From Plebeiibacterium marinum (GTDB taxonomy: Bacteria > Bacteroidota > Bacteroidia > Bacteroidales > Marinilabiliaceae), in contig NZ_JAPDPI010000014.1 in NCBI RefSeq assembly GCF_026013615.1, positions 1-64,000 of the forward strand: a stretch of 64,000 nucleotides of DNA, given 5' to 3'. Positions 9,968 to 19,059 of this stretch are shown here, piece by piece. The position numbers and the translations under genes were made by a program. Below the pieces are notes generated by a model, which had not been told where the DNA came from, ran no database searches, and saw nothing but the letters and a program-made list of their open reading frames with translations. How positions within the stretch are numbered: position 1 is the stretch's first letter; each line of letters starts with the position of its first letter.

Positions 9968-10060
9968 GCGCATAACATCAGCTAACAAAAATTTCAGCAG
10001 TTTTCTTGCCAACACTATTTAGAAAGAAGCAACAAAGGCCTTAGCTGTACCGTTGTGGTT
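9968..10060 (+). repeat. Imperfect long palindrome (attC-like) after the thioredoxin-barrel gene
   Basis: The left arm GCATAACATCAGCTAAC (from 9970) and right arm TTAGCTGTACCGTTGT (10041-10056) pair as AGCTAA/TTAGCT plus AAC/GTT, with an asymmetric internal bulge. The layout resembles an integron attC site, but the R-box consensus is only partly met (GCATAAC fits poorly, GTTGTGG does not fit GTTRRRY) and no integrase is in the window. Confidence 0.3.
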
Positions 10061-10181
10061 CATGGAGTGAGACACTTAGCAAATAATGATTTCCTGTTCA
10101 GACACAGATTTTGTAAATTTGTAGTAGTTATTTTGTTTATCATAAAGATGTTGAATTTGAAAGAATTACAAAAAGATTAAA

Positions 10182-10469
10182 ATGAGAATATTTGTTGACT
10201 ATAAGGACTTAGAATCTGGATTTAATCAGTTAAAAATTGATTCTGCAAAATATTTATCTGATTATGCAATTCGCATAAAATTTAATGATGGCTATGAGAG
10301 ATTAGTTGATTTTAAACCATTTTTGTCAAAATCTCTTCATCCGTCGATTAAGAAGTATTTGGATGAAAATAAATTTTCGAATTTCTCATTGACTGATGGG
10401 AATCTAAATTGGAGTGATTATGACCTGATTTTTCCTCTTTCTGATTTATATAAAGGACAGATATCCTAA
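10182..10469 (+). CDS. DUF2442 domain-containing protein
   Basis: A 95-residue soluble protein that fits DUF2442: a beta-rich start with DYAIRIKFNDGYERLVDFKPFL, then a central helix and the LNWSDYDLIFPLSDLY ending that resembles the family's W-P-D-L-Y tail. In other genomes such genes often sit beside DUF4160 genes in small two-gene modules; no DUF4160 gene can be read upstream here, so it appears to be an orphan. The start is ATG at 10182, preceded by an A-rich leader. The function of the family is unknown. Confidence 0.75.
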   Translation: MRIFVDYKDLESGFNQLKIDSAKYLSDYAIRIKFNDGYERLVDFKPFLSKSLHPSIKKYLDENKFSNFSLTDGNLNWSDYDLIFPLSDLYKGQIS

Positions 10470-10499
10470 AGGGGACTTTTCCTCTTCCCGGAACCAAAA

Positions 10500-10855
10500 C
10501 ATGTACAGCACATGATAATAAAGCTGTAAATCAGAAGCCACTTTAGGGCATAGCCGTCAGGTTAATAATTAATATCCATAAATACTCTTCATTACACTCA
10601 ATGTCATATTCTTTTAGGAAAATCAGATACTCATATTTAAAAGACCGGCTTTTGTAATGTCGTTCTCAAAAATGAATGAGCTGTCCCTACAGGACGTTGA
10701 TTACCTCCTTACATAACCCCATGCGTTGCATGGGGCCAGGATAAGTTGTGCTTTCAGCACGATATACAAAATGCCTTTACAAAAGATCTTCAGCCTAAAA
10801 TATATAACATTATAATAAAATAGAACCTTAGCCTGACGGCTATGCTCTTTATGGG
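10500..10855. repeat. Cluster of short perfect hairpins (dispersed repeat family)
   Basis: Five small perfect inverted repeats occur in about 350 bases: CATGT/ACATG (10500-10514), GTCC/GGAC (10683-10695), CCCCATGC/GCATGGGG with a GTT loop (10717-10735), GTGCT/AGCAC (10748-10760) and TAGCC/GGCTA (10829-10842). The last extends to a word, TTAGCCTGACGGCTATG followed by TATGGGT. This recurs on the minus strand at 29346-29372 and, as AACCTGACGGCTATGCCCTAA on the minus strand, at 10543-10565. No gene is seen between 10470 and 10848. Confidence 0.6.
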
Positions 10856-12681
10856 TTTGGGGTAATACAAGCTGTAAATAAATCAATTGAAAAATGGCGT
10901 GATGGTTCGCTGTGGAGTAACTGATTAAATACAGCTGAAAATTTGTAAAAGTCGAGATGCATTGAATCCAGTTTTTCAAGGTCTTGCTGACTTTTGCTTA
11001 ATTCCGCATCTATTATGGTTTTATACTGCTCCAGCCTATCCTTTCCTATTTTATCCAGAGCCATCATATCTGCATGCAACAAGCGATAAAAGTCGCAAAC
11101 CATATCAAAGCCAGTCCAGTTAACGGGTTTTGAAGTATCCACATCACTTCCATTTGTTGCAAAAGCCAATAATGACTGATCATTTGAACTGAGCATAAAG
11201 GACTTGAATTCTTCAGGCCAATCCCTTTCCAAAAAACGCAAACGGACCAATTCCTGTAAATGCCAATCCATCAATTCACCGTAGTTTTTTGAGCTTAAAA
11301 CCTCTTTGTTCCAAAGACCTTCTTTATCTGCACTTTGCAAATTGCCATATTCCATTTCATAAAGAGGGAAAAGGGCATCAAAGCCCGATACAGAATCCAG
11401 GGGTACCGTTTCAACTTCTATTATACCATGGCTTTTCACGGTCAATATTTTATACGCTGCAGGATAACTTGCCAAAGAAGGCACCTGTATGTTCACCAAA
11501 AATGATCCATCATCGTATGTTTTTATCCCGGTATCGTTCATATGCATGTGCCCTCCCAGATGAAGTTTCAGTCCCATTTTTGCAAACAGTTCGGCAATAC
11601 CAGGATCTGGTGCTCTGTGTAGCTGCATTTTTTCTTTTCCAAATAAAGCTTTCATATCATCAACAGCCCCATCATAACAGTCAATCATTGGATAATGACT
11701 AAAGGTTATTAGTGTTTTATCCAGCCGCCTGGCTTCCTTTACAACTCTTTTTACCCAGTTAACCAAGTGCTTTTTCTGTGCGATAATATTTGAATACTCG
11801 CTGGAATTTTTTGCGCCAGCCTTAATAAAACCATAATCAGTATTATTGGATGGCAAATACACATTACCATCTAAAGCCAACAACCATAATCCATCAACAG
11901 GCTCAACCAAATAGCTCACATCAGGAAGGTTTACACTATCTTTAGAAACGGTATAACCACGAAGGTTAAAACCACTTTGCTCCATGGCAGTTTTATAATC
12001 ATACTCTTCATAAGTATAACTGGTAAACGGGGTTTCCCAATATTTATAAGATTTTTGGGGTAAAAAACCGTTGTTCCCAAGGGTATTCACGATCTCTTCA
12101 TATCCCAATTTGCAAATGTCTTTGGTTATTACCACAGGGTTTTCGTCTGCAAATTGCTGATGATACAATCCCGCTTTGCTCATAATAACCTGTGGTTTAC
12201 CATCCTTTCCTAAAAAATCAGTTTTACCTGCCTCCATAGTATATGGTCCAACAGGATCGTGATTTCCTGTAATGGCAAAAAAGCGGATTCCATAATCGGC
12301 TGAATATTGATCTAAAATATGCTTTAATCCCCTGACGTTATAAGGTTGTCCGTCATCGCTAAAATCACCCGGAAGAACAACATGCTTAATACCCTTTTGT
12401 ACTATATCATCCAAGGCTGCTAAAAAAGCAAAATAGTTTTCGTTAAATATCCGTGTGGAATGAAGCTGGGCTTTCATAGTCCGGGCCAGTACATATTGTC
12501 CATTGCCCGGATTTTGAACCCCTTTAAAATCACTATCCTCAAATGCACCGTAAATATCATTCAAATGCACATCTGCAAGAAATGCTATTTGAGTGCTGTT
12601 TTCTTCATATTGTGGCTTGCAGGATATGGTGAAACCAATAATTATACACGCCAGAATAACAGAATTTAATTTTTGCAACAT
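10849..12681 (-). CDS. Calcineurin-like metallophosphoesterase, lipoprotein
   Basis: A 610-residue lipoprotein (lipobox TISC, Cys21) with the metallophosphoesterase motifs in order: ADVHLND (Asp37, His39), LPGDFSDDG near residue 103, TGNHDP near 137, a late histidine in TFSHYP, and GGHMHMND. These bind a dinuclear metal centre and hydrolyse phosphomono- or diesters. A long insert separates the motifs and a helical C-terminal 200 residues is of unknown role. The gene follows GH95 by 22 bases, so it is co-transcribed with two fucosidase-type enzymes; the substrate may be a phosphorylated glycan or nucleotide, but nothing in the sequence decides this. Confidence 0.85.
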   Translation of the reverse strand: MLQKLNSVILACIIIGFTISCKPQYEENSTQIAFLADVHLNDIYGAFEDSDFKGVQNPGNGQYVLARTMKAQLHSTRIFNENYFAFLAALDDIVQKGIKHVVLPGDFSDDGQPYNVRGLKHILDQYSADYGIRFFAITGNHDPVGPYTMEAGKTDFLGKDGKPQVIMSKAGLYHQQFADENPVVITKDICKLGYEEIVNTLGNNGFLPQKSYKYWETPFTSYTYEEYDYKTAMEQSGFNLRGYTVSKDSVNLPDVSYLVEPVDGLWLLALDGNVYLPSNNTDYGFIKAGAKNSSEYSNIIAQKKHLVNWVKRVVKEARRLDKTLITFSHYPMIDCYDGAVDDMKALFGKEKMQLHRAPDPGIAELFAKMGLKLHLGGHMHMNDTGIKTYDDGSFLVNIQVPSLASYPAAYKILTVKSHGIIEVETVPLDSVSGFDALFPLYEMEYGNLQSADKEGLWNKEVLSSKNYGELMDWHLQELVRLRFLERDWPEEFKSFMLSSNDQSLLAFATNGSDVDTSKPVNWTGFDMVCDFYRLLHADMMALDKIGKDRLEQYKTIIDAELSKSQQDLEKLDSMHLDFYKFSAVFNQLLHSEPSRHFSIDLFTACITPNP

Positions 12682-12703
12682 AATAAGCGTTTTTTAATCT
12701 TAT

Positions 12704-15112
12704 CTACCACACAACCTCTATCTGCTCTCCGGCTTTTAGATCAATATCCTTTTTTGTGTTGCCATAAACCAGCGTTGTTGCACCTGCTGTTTTTGCTTTA
12801 ACAACTGTTTTAGTCAACTTCATACCGTCCCATTCAACAGATACCTCAAAACCGCCCCTGGCGCAAATGCCTGTTATGGTTCCCGCTGGCCACGAATCCG
12901 GAAGTGCCGGCAATAACTCAATATGGTCTTGGGTGGATTGCATCAGCATTTCTATCACAGCAGCAGCCCCACCAAAATTACCGTCGATCTGGAAAGGGGG
13001 ATGGGCATCCAACAAGTTTGGATAGGTGCCGCCATGGTGGTCTTCGCGTGTAACGTGCAAGGCGTCTGGCTTTACGTAACGCAACAGTTCGCGGTACATC
13101 TTATAGGCGCGGTTGCCGTCCTTTAGCCTTGCCCATAGGTTGATGCGCCAGCCCTTTGACCATCCGGTGGTCTCGTCCCCTTTTATTTCAAGGGTTGTTT
13201 TGCAGGCCTGTGCCAGTTTTGGTGTTTCCGTTGGCGAAATATGGTGCCCCGGGTACAGCCCGAACAAATGCGACTGGTGACGGTGCCTTGGGTCTTCATC
13301 TTCCCAATCGTAATACCATTCCTGAAGGTTCCCTTTTGCCCCGATTTTGTATGGGAGCATATTTGCCAATGCATCATCTACCCTATCCTGGATGTCACCA
13401 TGGATATCCAATACTTTTGATGCCTCCTGGAAATTAAGCAAGAGCTCGCGGATCATGGCCAGGTCGGCACTTCCGCCATACATGGTAGAACCGTGATAGC
13501 CTGTTGGTGTGATATATTTGTTTTCAGGGGAAGTACAAGGTGATGTGATCAAATAACCATCTTTATCTTTAATCATCCATTCCAACGAAAAGTCAACCGA
13601 ACCTTTTAACAGGTCATAAGCAAAATTACGGAGATAAGCAGTATCCTGGTTGAAGGTATAGTGTTCCCAAAGGTGGGTTGCCAACCATGGCCCGCCCAGG
13701 TTCCAGTTTGCCCAGTTTGGGTCTCCCCCGCCAAAGTCCCCAACAGGGTTGCTCAACGCCCATATGTCGGAATTCTGGCAAACCGTCCAGCCATTTACAC
13801 CATAATAGGTTTTTGCAATAACACTTCCGGTTTTGGATACATTATTTATAAAGCCCAGTAATGGTTTGTGCAGTTCAGACAGGTTGGCAATCTCAGCCAG
13901 CCAATAATTTTCTTCCACATTGATGTTTACCGTATAATTGCTGCTCCATGGCGGACGCATGTACGGGTTCCAGATCCCTTGCAGGTTGGCGGGTACATCT
14001 TTTGTGCGCGATGATGAAATCAGCAGGTATCTCCCGTATTGGAAATATAACGTCTCCAACCCCTTGTCTTCAACCCCTTTTTCATATTGAAGCAACCTTT
14101 CGTCGGTAGGTATGTTTTTTTCTTCAGAACCTTTCAAATCCAGGCTAACCCTGTTAAAAAGCGACTGGTAATCTGAAACGTGGCTTTGTTTTAAGGAAGC
14201 AAAAGGCTTGTTAATACTGTTTTTTAATTGTGCAGCAGCTACAGATTGGTTTTCCAGGCCTTCTTTAACGGGATCCTTATCAAAACCATTAAAACTGGTA
14301 GCTATGGAAACATACAATGTGGCTTCACTACAATGGCTTAAAACAAGGGTGCTGTCGGTTGAAGTAATTTTTCCATCCTCATGTTCTATTTTAAACAAGG
14401 AGGTAAAGCGTGTCCCCCTGTTTTCATCAAACCTGATGGCATTGAGCATATCACCCCTGTAACCTGGTTCTGCATGGTAAGGGGCATATCCATTAACGGT
14501 TAATATTTCATCCGTTACGTTTGTTTTGAATTTTAAGAGGCTCTCGAAGCGTACGGTACAGTTCAGCGAATTCTTTTTACTACTGCTCAGCTTGATGGCC
14601 ATTACCTGGTCGGGGTGCGATACAAAATATTCCCGTTGATATTCAACTCCATCAACACTGTAGCTTACCTTTGAAACTGCATCATTTATATCCAGTTCCC
14701 TCTTGTATTCTTTGCTTTCTTTAGGGTGGGCAAAATCAATATACATTGTACCTAATGGGGCAAAAGATTGTGAGTACTCCCCCTGCAGGTAGCGGTTCAG
14801 GGAATCGGCCAGGGCGTAATCTTCGTTCCTCAATGCTTCCCTTACTTTTTCTACATATTTATAGGCTTCGGGGTTGTTATTGGGATCAAAAGGTTCTCCG
14901 GACCATAGGGTGGCATCGTTCAGGTAAATCTTGTCCGACTGTACCCCGCCAAACACGGTTGCCCCCATTTTTCCATTACCTAGTACCAGTGCCTCTTCAA
15001 AATAATTGGCAGGCTCATCATACCAAAGAACATGGTTTCCTTGTGTTTGGGTACAGCTGCTAAACAATACCATGAACACAAAACTTATTAGTACAAAACT
15101 GTATTTCTTCAT
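12704..15112 (-). CDS. GH95 family alpha-L-fucosidase/galactosidase, lipoprotein
   Basis: About 802 residues from the ATG at 15112, chosen because it gives a proper lipoprotein signal (FSSC); an upstream ATG at 15151 would add 13 unlikely residues. GH95 features run in order: N-terminal beta-sandwich (WYDEPANYFEEALVLGNGKMGA, LNDATLWSG), the (alpha/alpha)6 domain with NVNINVEENYWLAE (paired Asn near the active site) and TSPCTSPEN, whose Glu matches the general acid. QIDGNFGG near the C-terminus carries the conserved Asp. The family acts by inversion on alpha-1,2-L-fucosides, some members on alpha-L-galactosides. The 3' half of the gene is richer in G+C than the 5' half. Confidence 0.92.
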   Translation of the reverse strand: MKKYSFVLISFVFMVLFSSCTQTQGNHVLWYDEPANYFEEALVLGNGKMGATVFGGVQSDKIYLNDATLWSGEPFDPNNNPEAYKYVEKVREALRNEDYALADSLNRYLQGEYSQSFAPLGTMYIDFAHPKESKEYKRELDINDAVSKVSYSVDGVEYQREYFVSHPDQVMAIKLSSSKKNSLNCTVRFESLLKFKTNVTDEILTVNGYAPYHAEPGYRGDMLNAIRFDENRGTRFTSLFKIEHEDGKITSTDSTLVLSHCSEATLYVSIATSFNGFDKDPVKEGLENQSVAAAQLKNSINKPFASLKQSHVSDYQSLFNRVSLDLKGSEEKNIPTDERLLQYEKGVEDKGLETLYFQYGRYLLISSSRTKDVPANLQGIWNPYMRPPWSSNYTVNINVEENYWLAEIANLSELHKPLLGFINNVSKTGSVIAKTYYGVNGWTVCQNSDIWALSNPVGDFGGGDPNWANWNLGGPWLATHLWEHYTFNQDTAYLRNFAYDLLKGSVDFSLEWMIKDKDGYLITSPCTSPENKYITPTGYHGSTMYGGSADLAMIRELLLNFQEASKVLDIHGDIQDRVDDALANMLPYKIGAKGNLQEWYYDWEDEDPRHRHQSHLFGLYPGHHISPTETPKLAQACKTTLEIKGDETTGWSKGWRINLWARLKDGNRAYKMYRELLRYVKPDALHVTREDHHGGTYPNLLDAHPPFQIDGNFGGAAAVIEMLMQSTQDHIELLPALPDSWPAGTITGICARGGFEVSVEWDGMKLTKTVVKAKTAGATTLVYGNTKKDIDLKAGEQIEVVW

Positions 15113-15283
15113 CTGTTTAAAATTAGCATCAACACAAAAGCATATAAACATCCGTCTGTGCGTTTAATACTTATGATTATATTTTAATTATTTTTTTTTC
15201 AATAAAATTTCAAAATGCGATTTTCATAATCCGATAAAAATAAACAAAACGAATATTAATCTTATCAATTACTTTTACTAATT

Positions 15284-17383
15284 CTATTTTGTAATCACAT
15301 CAAACTCCCCGTACCCGATATAATTACTTCCGGTTGTATTTTTTAAAGCTCTAAGCTTTATGTAACGGGATTTTTGCAGCTTAAATGTTTTTGTTTGCCA
15401 TAAAGGGTTGTTTTTGATATTTGAAAACTCACCTTCACTAACCAGTTTCCAATCTTTATTGTTTTGCGAAACAAAGAACTGGTACCTGCTAATAATCCCC
15501 GGTTTACGAAGCTCCTGGTTTGGATGATATTTAAATCCTACTAAGTTTTCCATCCTACCCAGGTCTATTACTAAATCTGCAGGAATGCTTGTACCTTCCG
15601 GGTGCTTCCAGGCTGTATTTATATCGCCATCAATTATTGCAGCTGCTTTTTCATCTTCAATCCCCAATATTTTCCATAGCTTACGCGGAATATCAAATTG
15701 CTCACTGGCTACAGCACTGCTTTTACCCGACGATGGATCATACGCTATTGCCCTAATATTAACTTTACCTTTATTGAGAGGAATTGGACCGGAATACCTG
15801 GTTGAATTTACTGTGGGATCTTCATCATTAGTGGTAAAATATATAATTGATTCCGGATCTGCAGGAACGATTTGTATATTTCCTGATTTTTCTCGTACTA
15901 TAGCAGGAGAAGTCAGGATTTGCGGGGCATTATAAACTCCTATATTCGAAATTACAGGACAGGCTTTTGAATCAAGGATATTAAACCTGAGTTTTGTTGT
16001 TTCAACAGTTGGAAAACATAAGATGCGCTTATAACCTATGGTGGTTTCCTGCGCCAGTTCCTGCCACTGATCTCCAACCAGGGCTTCTATTGAAAACGAC
16101 TTTACCCTTTGCCCCAGTTTGATATATTCCTGAACCATAAAACGATTAACTGCAGTTGGCTCACCAAAATTGATCGTTAGCGAGGCTTTAGTTACACCAT
16201 CATCTAAGGTCCAGTAGGTTTCGTTATCTCCATCAATAGCCCTATAAGCATCATAACGACTACTTTTGCCTCGTACATTTGTGGCCGAAACCGTTGCCTT
16301 TTCTACAAGGTTATGGGCAAAAACCTCTTTTACTGCTTTTGCAAAATCAAGAGCTGCCTTTTCATCTTTTTCATGAATCAACCCATTGGGCATAATTGGG
16401 AAATTAAGCAACAAGGTTCCATTACGACCGATAGAGTTATAATATATATCCATTAATTCAGGTAAGGTCTTCACCTTGGAATCTTCGCTGACATGGTAAA
16501 ACCACTCCGGACGGATGGAAGTATTGACCTCACCGGCCACCCAGGCATTGCCATCTTCCTTTCCATAACGTAGCATATCATTTGTAACCTTGCCGGTACT
16601 ATCTAACAGACTCCAATTGGTTTCTCCCACGTATCCGGCTTCGGTACCTACCCAGCGTAAATCGCCACGGTCTCCCCCATCATTCCATATTACAATATTG
16701 GGCTGAAGTTCCCTGATCATTTTATAGGTTGGCTTCCAATCATAATAAGTGGTGCGGTCAATTTTTCGGTATTCATTGGCACCTCCATAATACCCATCTC
16801 CTCCATTGGCTCCATCAAACCATACTTCAAATATATCTCCATAATTGGTTAGCAGCTCCTTTAGCTGGTTTCTGAAATAGGTGATATACTCAGGTTTACC
16901 ATAGTCTGGATGATTCCTGTCCCAGGGCGACAGATAGACTCCTAATTTCAGGCCATACTCTTTACAGGCATCAGCCATCTCACGTACCACATCACCTTTC
17001 CCATTTTTCCAAGGGGCATTTTTTACTGAATATTCAGTGTACTCCGAAGGCCAAAGGCAAAAACCACAATGGTGTTTGGCAGTTATGATAATCCCTTTCA
17101 TCCCGGCTTCTTTGCATATACGCGCCCATTGGCGACAGTCAAGCTTTTCAGGATTGAACAGATTAACATCCTCGTCGCCAAATCCCCATGATTGATCGGT
17201 ATAGGTATTTAATGAAAAGTGAACAAAGGCGTAGTATTCCATATGCTGCCAACGGAGCTGATTATCGTTCGGAACCGGACCCAAAGGTTCAGGAGGTTTA
17301 ACCTGATTACAGGATATGAAAAGCAATCCGGCGAAAAGCCCCAAAAACAAATACCTTTTAAAAAACACCTTTACCAATAACAT
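15284..17383 (-). CDS. GH29 alpha-L-fucosidase with discoidin domains, lipoprotein
   Basis: A 699-residue lipoprotein (FISC, Cys25). The GH29 barrel spans about 40-370: AFVHFSLNTYTDQSWGFGDED, ITAKHHCGFCLWPS, and the nucleophile Asp190 in VWFDGANG. The closeness to subfamily B (alpha-1,3/1,4-fucosidases) is inferred from the QWARICKEAGMKGIIITAKHH style and the C-terminal modules. After the barrel come an F5/8-type C (discoidin) domain at about 375-480 and a short chitobiase-type beta domain (YFTTNDEDPTVNSTRYSG). A second discoidin domain ends the protein. It is the first gene of a minus-strand run GH29-GH95-metallophosphoesterase that has no SusCD of its own. Confidence 0.93.
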   Translation of the reverse strand: MLLVKVFFKRYLFLGLFAGLLFISCNQVKPPEPLGPVPNDNQLRWQHMEYYAFVHFSLNTYTDQSWGFGDEDVNLFNPEKLDCRQWARICKEAGMKGIIITAKHHCGFCLWPSEYTEYSVKNAPWKNGKGDVVREMADACKEYGLKLGVYLSPWDRNHPDYGKPEYITYFRNQLKELLTNYGDIFEVWFDGANGGDGYYGGANEYRKIDRTTYYDWKPTYKMIRELQPNIVIWNDGGDRGDLRWVGTEAGYVGETNWSLLDSTGKVTNDMLRYGKEDGNAWVAGEVNTSIRPEWFYHVSEDSKVKTLPELMDIYYNSIGRNGTLLLNFPIMPNGLIHEKDEKAALDFAKAVKEVFAHNLVEKATVSATNVRGKSSRYDAYRAIDGDNETYWTLDDGVTKASLTINFGEPTAVNRFMVQEYIKLGQRVKSFSIEALVGDQWQELAQETTIGYKRILCFPTVETTKLRFNILDSKACPVISNIGVYNAPQILTSPAIVREKSGNIQIVPADPESIIYFTTNDEDPTVNSTRYSGPIPLNKGKVNIRAIAYDPSSGKSSAVASEQFDIPRKLWKILGIEDEKAAAIIDGDINTAWKHPEGTSIPADLVIDLGRMENLVGFKYHPNQELRKPGIISRYQFFVSQNNKDWKLVSEGEFSNIKNNPLWQTKTFKLQKSRYIKLRALKNTTGSNYIGYGEFDVITK

Positions 17384-17804
17384 AACTTTTTACTTTTTAT
17401 CTAAATAAACTTGATTGATAAAGGTACTTCCTACTGAGATAATCCTGCTTAAATATTCATTCATATAAATGGATTTATCTTTCATTAGTTATGAAAATTC
17501 ATTCATAATCATTTATTATCTTTGGTGGACGTAACAAAAACAGTGTCAATATCACTGTTATGGTATTTACCAATACTAAAGAATAACTGAATTTTTAATA
17601 ACCAAAAATATACAAAACGGATATATGCAAGTTAAATCAAATAGTTATAAAGCATATTGATCTTGCATAATATTAAGCTAATGGGTTTGGTGGAATATTT
17701 CCACCAAGTGGCATCAAAATCAATAGATAAAATTTTCAAAAAGTAAAATAAGAAACACATACAAAATTAGAGGGATAGTTCAATAAAAGATTATAGTTTT
17801 AGAA
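17384..17804. other. Divergent intergenic region, no gene
   Basis: Promoters for the GH29 operon (minus) and fic (plus) must lie here, but no convincing -33/-7 pair was found. The word ATTCATTCATA occurs twice, about 55 bases apart (near 17457 and 17512), and could be a regulator site; otherwise nothing was recognised. Confidence 0.4.
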
Positions 17805-18827
17805 ATGGATAATTTTGAAGAATATTTAAGGCAAGGAGAACCGGACAAAGCTGAAAAAGCTAAAGACTGGAAAACAGCTATAGGTCTGCAACAAGTTGAT
17901 GGACTAAAACCTTCTGACTATTTAATAGCAACAGCCAAGCTAAATATTGAAGGTGACATTTCTATTAATGAGGTAAAGCTACGAATTGACAATTATTATA
18001 AACAACATCCAATAAAAGAATCGGAAAACCGGACTGAAGAAGCAGACAAAGTTTCGGCGCGGATTACTGAAATACTAAGCGAGCAAACTTTTACTCTTTC
18101 TCCAATTGAATATCTTACTATCCATCGTAGATTATTTCAAGGTATTTATAATCACGCAGGGAAAATCCGTGATTATAATATTACTAAACGTGAGTGGATT
18201 TTAAATGGTGAAACGGTTTTATATGCGAGTGCAGAAAGCTTGAAGCCTACTTTGGAATATGATATTGAACAAGAAAAAAAGTTTAGTTATAAAGGTTTAA
18301 ACCAACAAGAAATCATAGAACACATAGCACATTTTATCAGTTTTTTGTGGCAAATTCACATTTTTGGAGAAGGGAATACACGTACAACAGCCATTTTTTT
18401 AATCAAATATCTTCGTAAACTTGGGTTTAAAGAGGTAAATAACAATTTGTTTGCTGAAAATTCTTGGTATTTTCGTAATGCACTTGTTCGAGCCAACTAT
18501 GAAGATTTATCCAAAGGCATTAATAAAACAGAAAGTTATTTAATTTTTTTTCTATCCAACTTATTATTGGGCGCAAACCATGTACTGAAAAACCGAGAAA
18601 TGCATATTCAATACAATGACACTGTAAAAGCGAAAAATGACACTGTAAATGACACTGTATTTAATTTGATTAAACATAACAATAAGATTACAGCATCTGA
18701 AATCAGCGAACAATTGAAAATAAGTTTAAGCACAGCAAAAAGGAAAATAAAGGGACTCAAAGAGAACGGATATATAGAACGAATTGGTAGTGACAAAACA
18801 GGTCATTGGAAAATTATTAAAAAATGA
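17805..18827 (+). CDS. Fic family protein with C-terminal winged helix
   Basis: A 340-residue Fic-domain protein. The catalytic loop is HIFGEGNTRT (185-194), where His185 is the expected base; Fic enzymes usually transfer AMP to a hydroxyl of a target protein. An N-terminal region (about 25-68; LKPSDYLIATAKLNIEGDIS) resembles the VbhA-type antitoxin helix, with Glu49-Gly50 at the inhibitory Glu-Gly position but Lys45 where Ser/Thr is usual. A linker with three NDTV repeats (12-base DNA repeats) leads to a winged helix (about 286-340; ITASEISEQLKISLSTAKRKI). Probably a self-regulated toxin-like or signalling protein; it borders decayed genes. Confidence 0.88.
   Translation: MDNFEEYLRQGEPDKAEKAKDWKTAIGLQQVDGLKPSDYLIATAKLNIEGDISINEVKLRIDNYYKQHPIKESENRTEEADKVSARITEILSEQTFTLSPIEYLTIHRRLFQGIYNHAGKIRDYNITKREWILNGETVLYASAESLKPTLEYDIEQEKKFSYKGLNQQEIIEHIAHFISFLWQIHIFGEGNTRTTAIFLIKYLRKLGFKEVNNNLFAENSWYFRNALVRANYEDLSKGINKTESYLIFFLSNLLLGANHVLKNREMHIQYNDTVKAKNDTVNDTVFNLIKHNNKITASEISEQLKISLSTAKRKIKGLKENGYIERIGSDKTGHWKIIKK
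18615..18659 (+). repeat. 12-bp repeats AATGACACTGTA inside fic
   Basis: Three identical copies (18615-18626, 18636-18647, 18648-18659), each encoding Asn-Asp-Thr-Val, in the linker between the Fic domain and the winged helix. The last two are in tandem, so copy number could vary by slippage. Confidence 0.8.
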
Positions 18828-18833
18828 CAATAG

Positions 18834-19050
18834 ATGAAAATTAGGAAAGTAAATATCCAGGATATTGAGAAATTAAAAGAAATTGGCTAATGAAAAAAAT
18901 GTGGAATATGTTTGGATGGGAGTTTGGGAACAAAACCAAAGAGCAATCCGGTTTTATGAAAAGAATGGATTCATAGCTTTTGACAAACATATCTTCAAAC
19001 TCGGAGATGATGAACAGACCGACATAATGATGAGACTAAAATTGAAATAA
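18834..19050 (+). pseudogene. GNAT acetyltransferase remnant
   Basis: Starting 6 bases after the fic stop, an ATG opens MKIRKVNIQDIEKLKEIG, typical of a GNAT N-terminus, and hits TAA at 18888. In another frame (from 18886) the sequence reads NVEYVWMGVWEQNQRAIRFY and then EKNGF, the C-terminal GNAT helix and acetyl-CoA-binding signature, up to the TAA at 19050. Most of the middle of the roughly 150-residue domain is missing, so an internal deletion with frame change has destroyed the gene. Confidence 0.75.
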
Positions 19051-19059
19051 AAAAGTCAG

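Noticed and set aside
10130-10178. Remnant of a DUF4160 gene upstream of the DUF2442 gene
   Set aside because: The short frame ending KDVEFERITKRLK has a stop just upstream and no family motif.
10701-10979. Open frame of 92 codons on the minus strand overlapping the metallophosphoesterase 3' end
   Set aside because: It lies in another frame over the real gene and the hairpin cluster, and its translation has no recognisable pattern.
13156-13437. Several 60-110 codon plus-strand frames inside GH95 and GH32
   Set aside because: They are shadow frames kept open by the higher G+C of those genes; the minus-strand glycosidase motifs are unambiguous.
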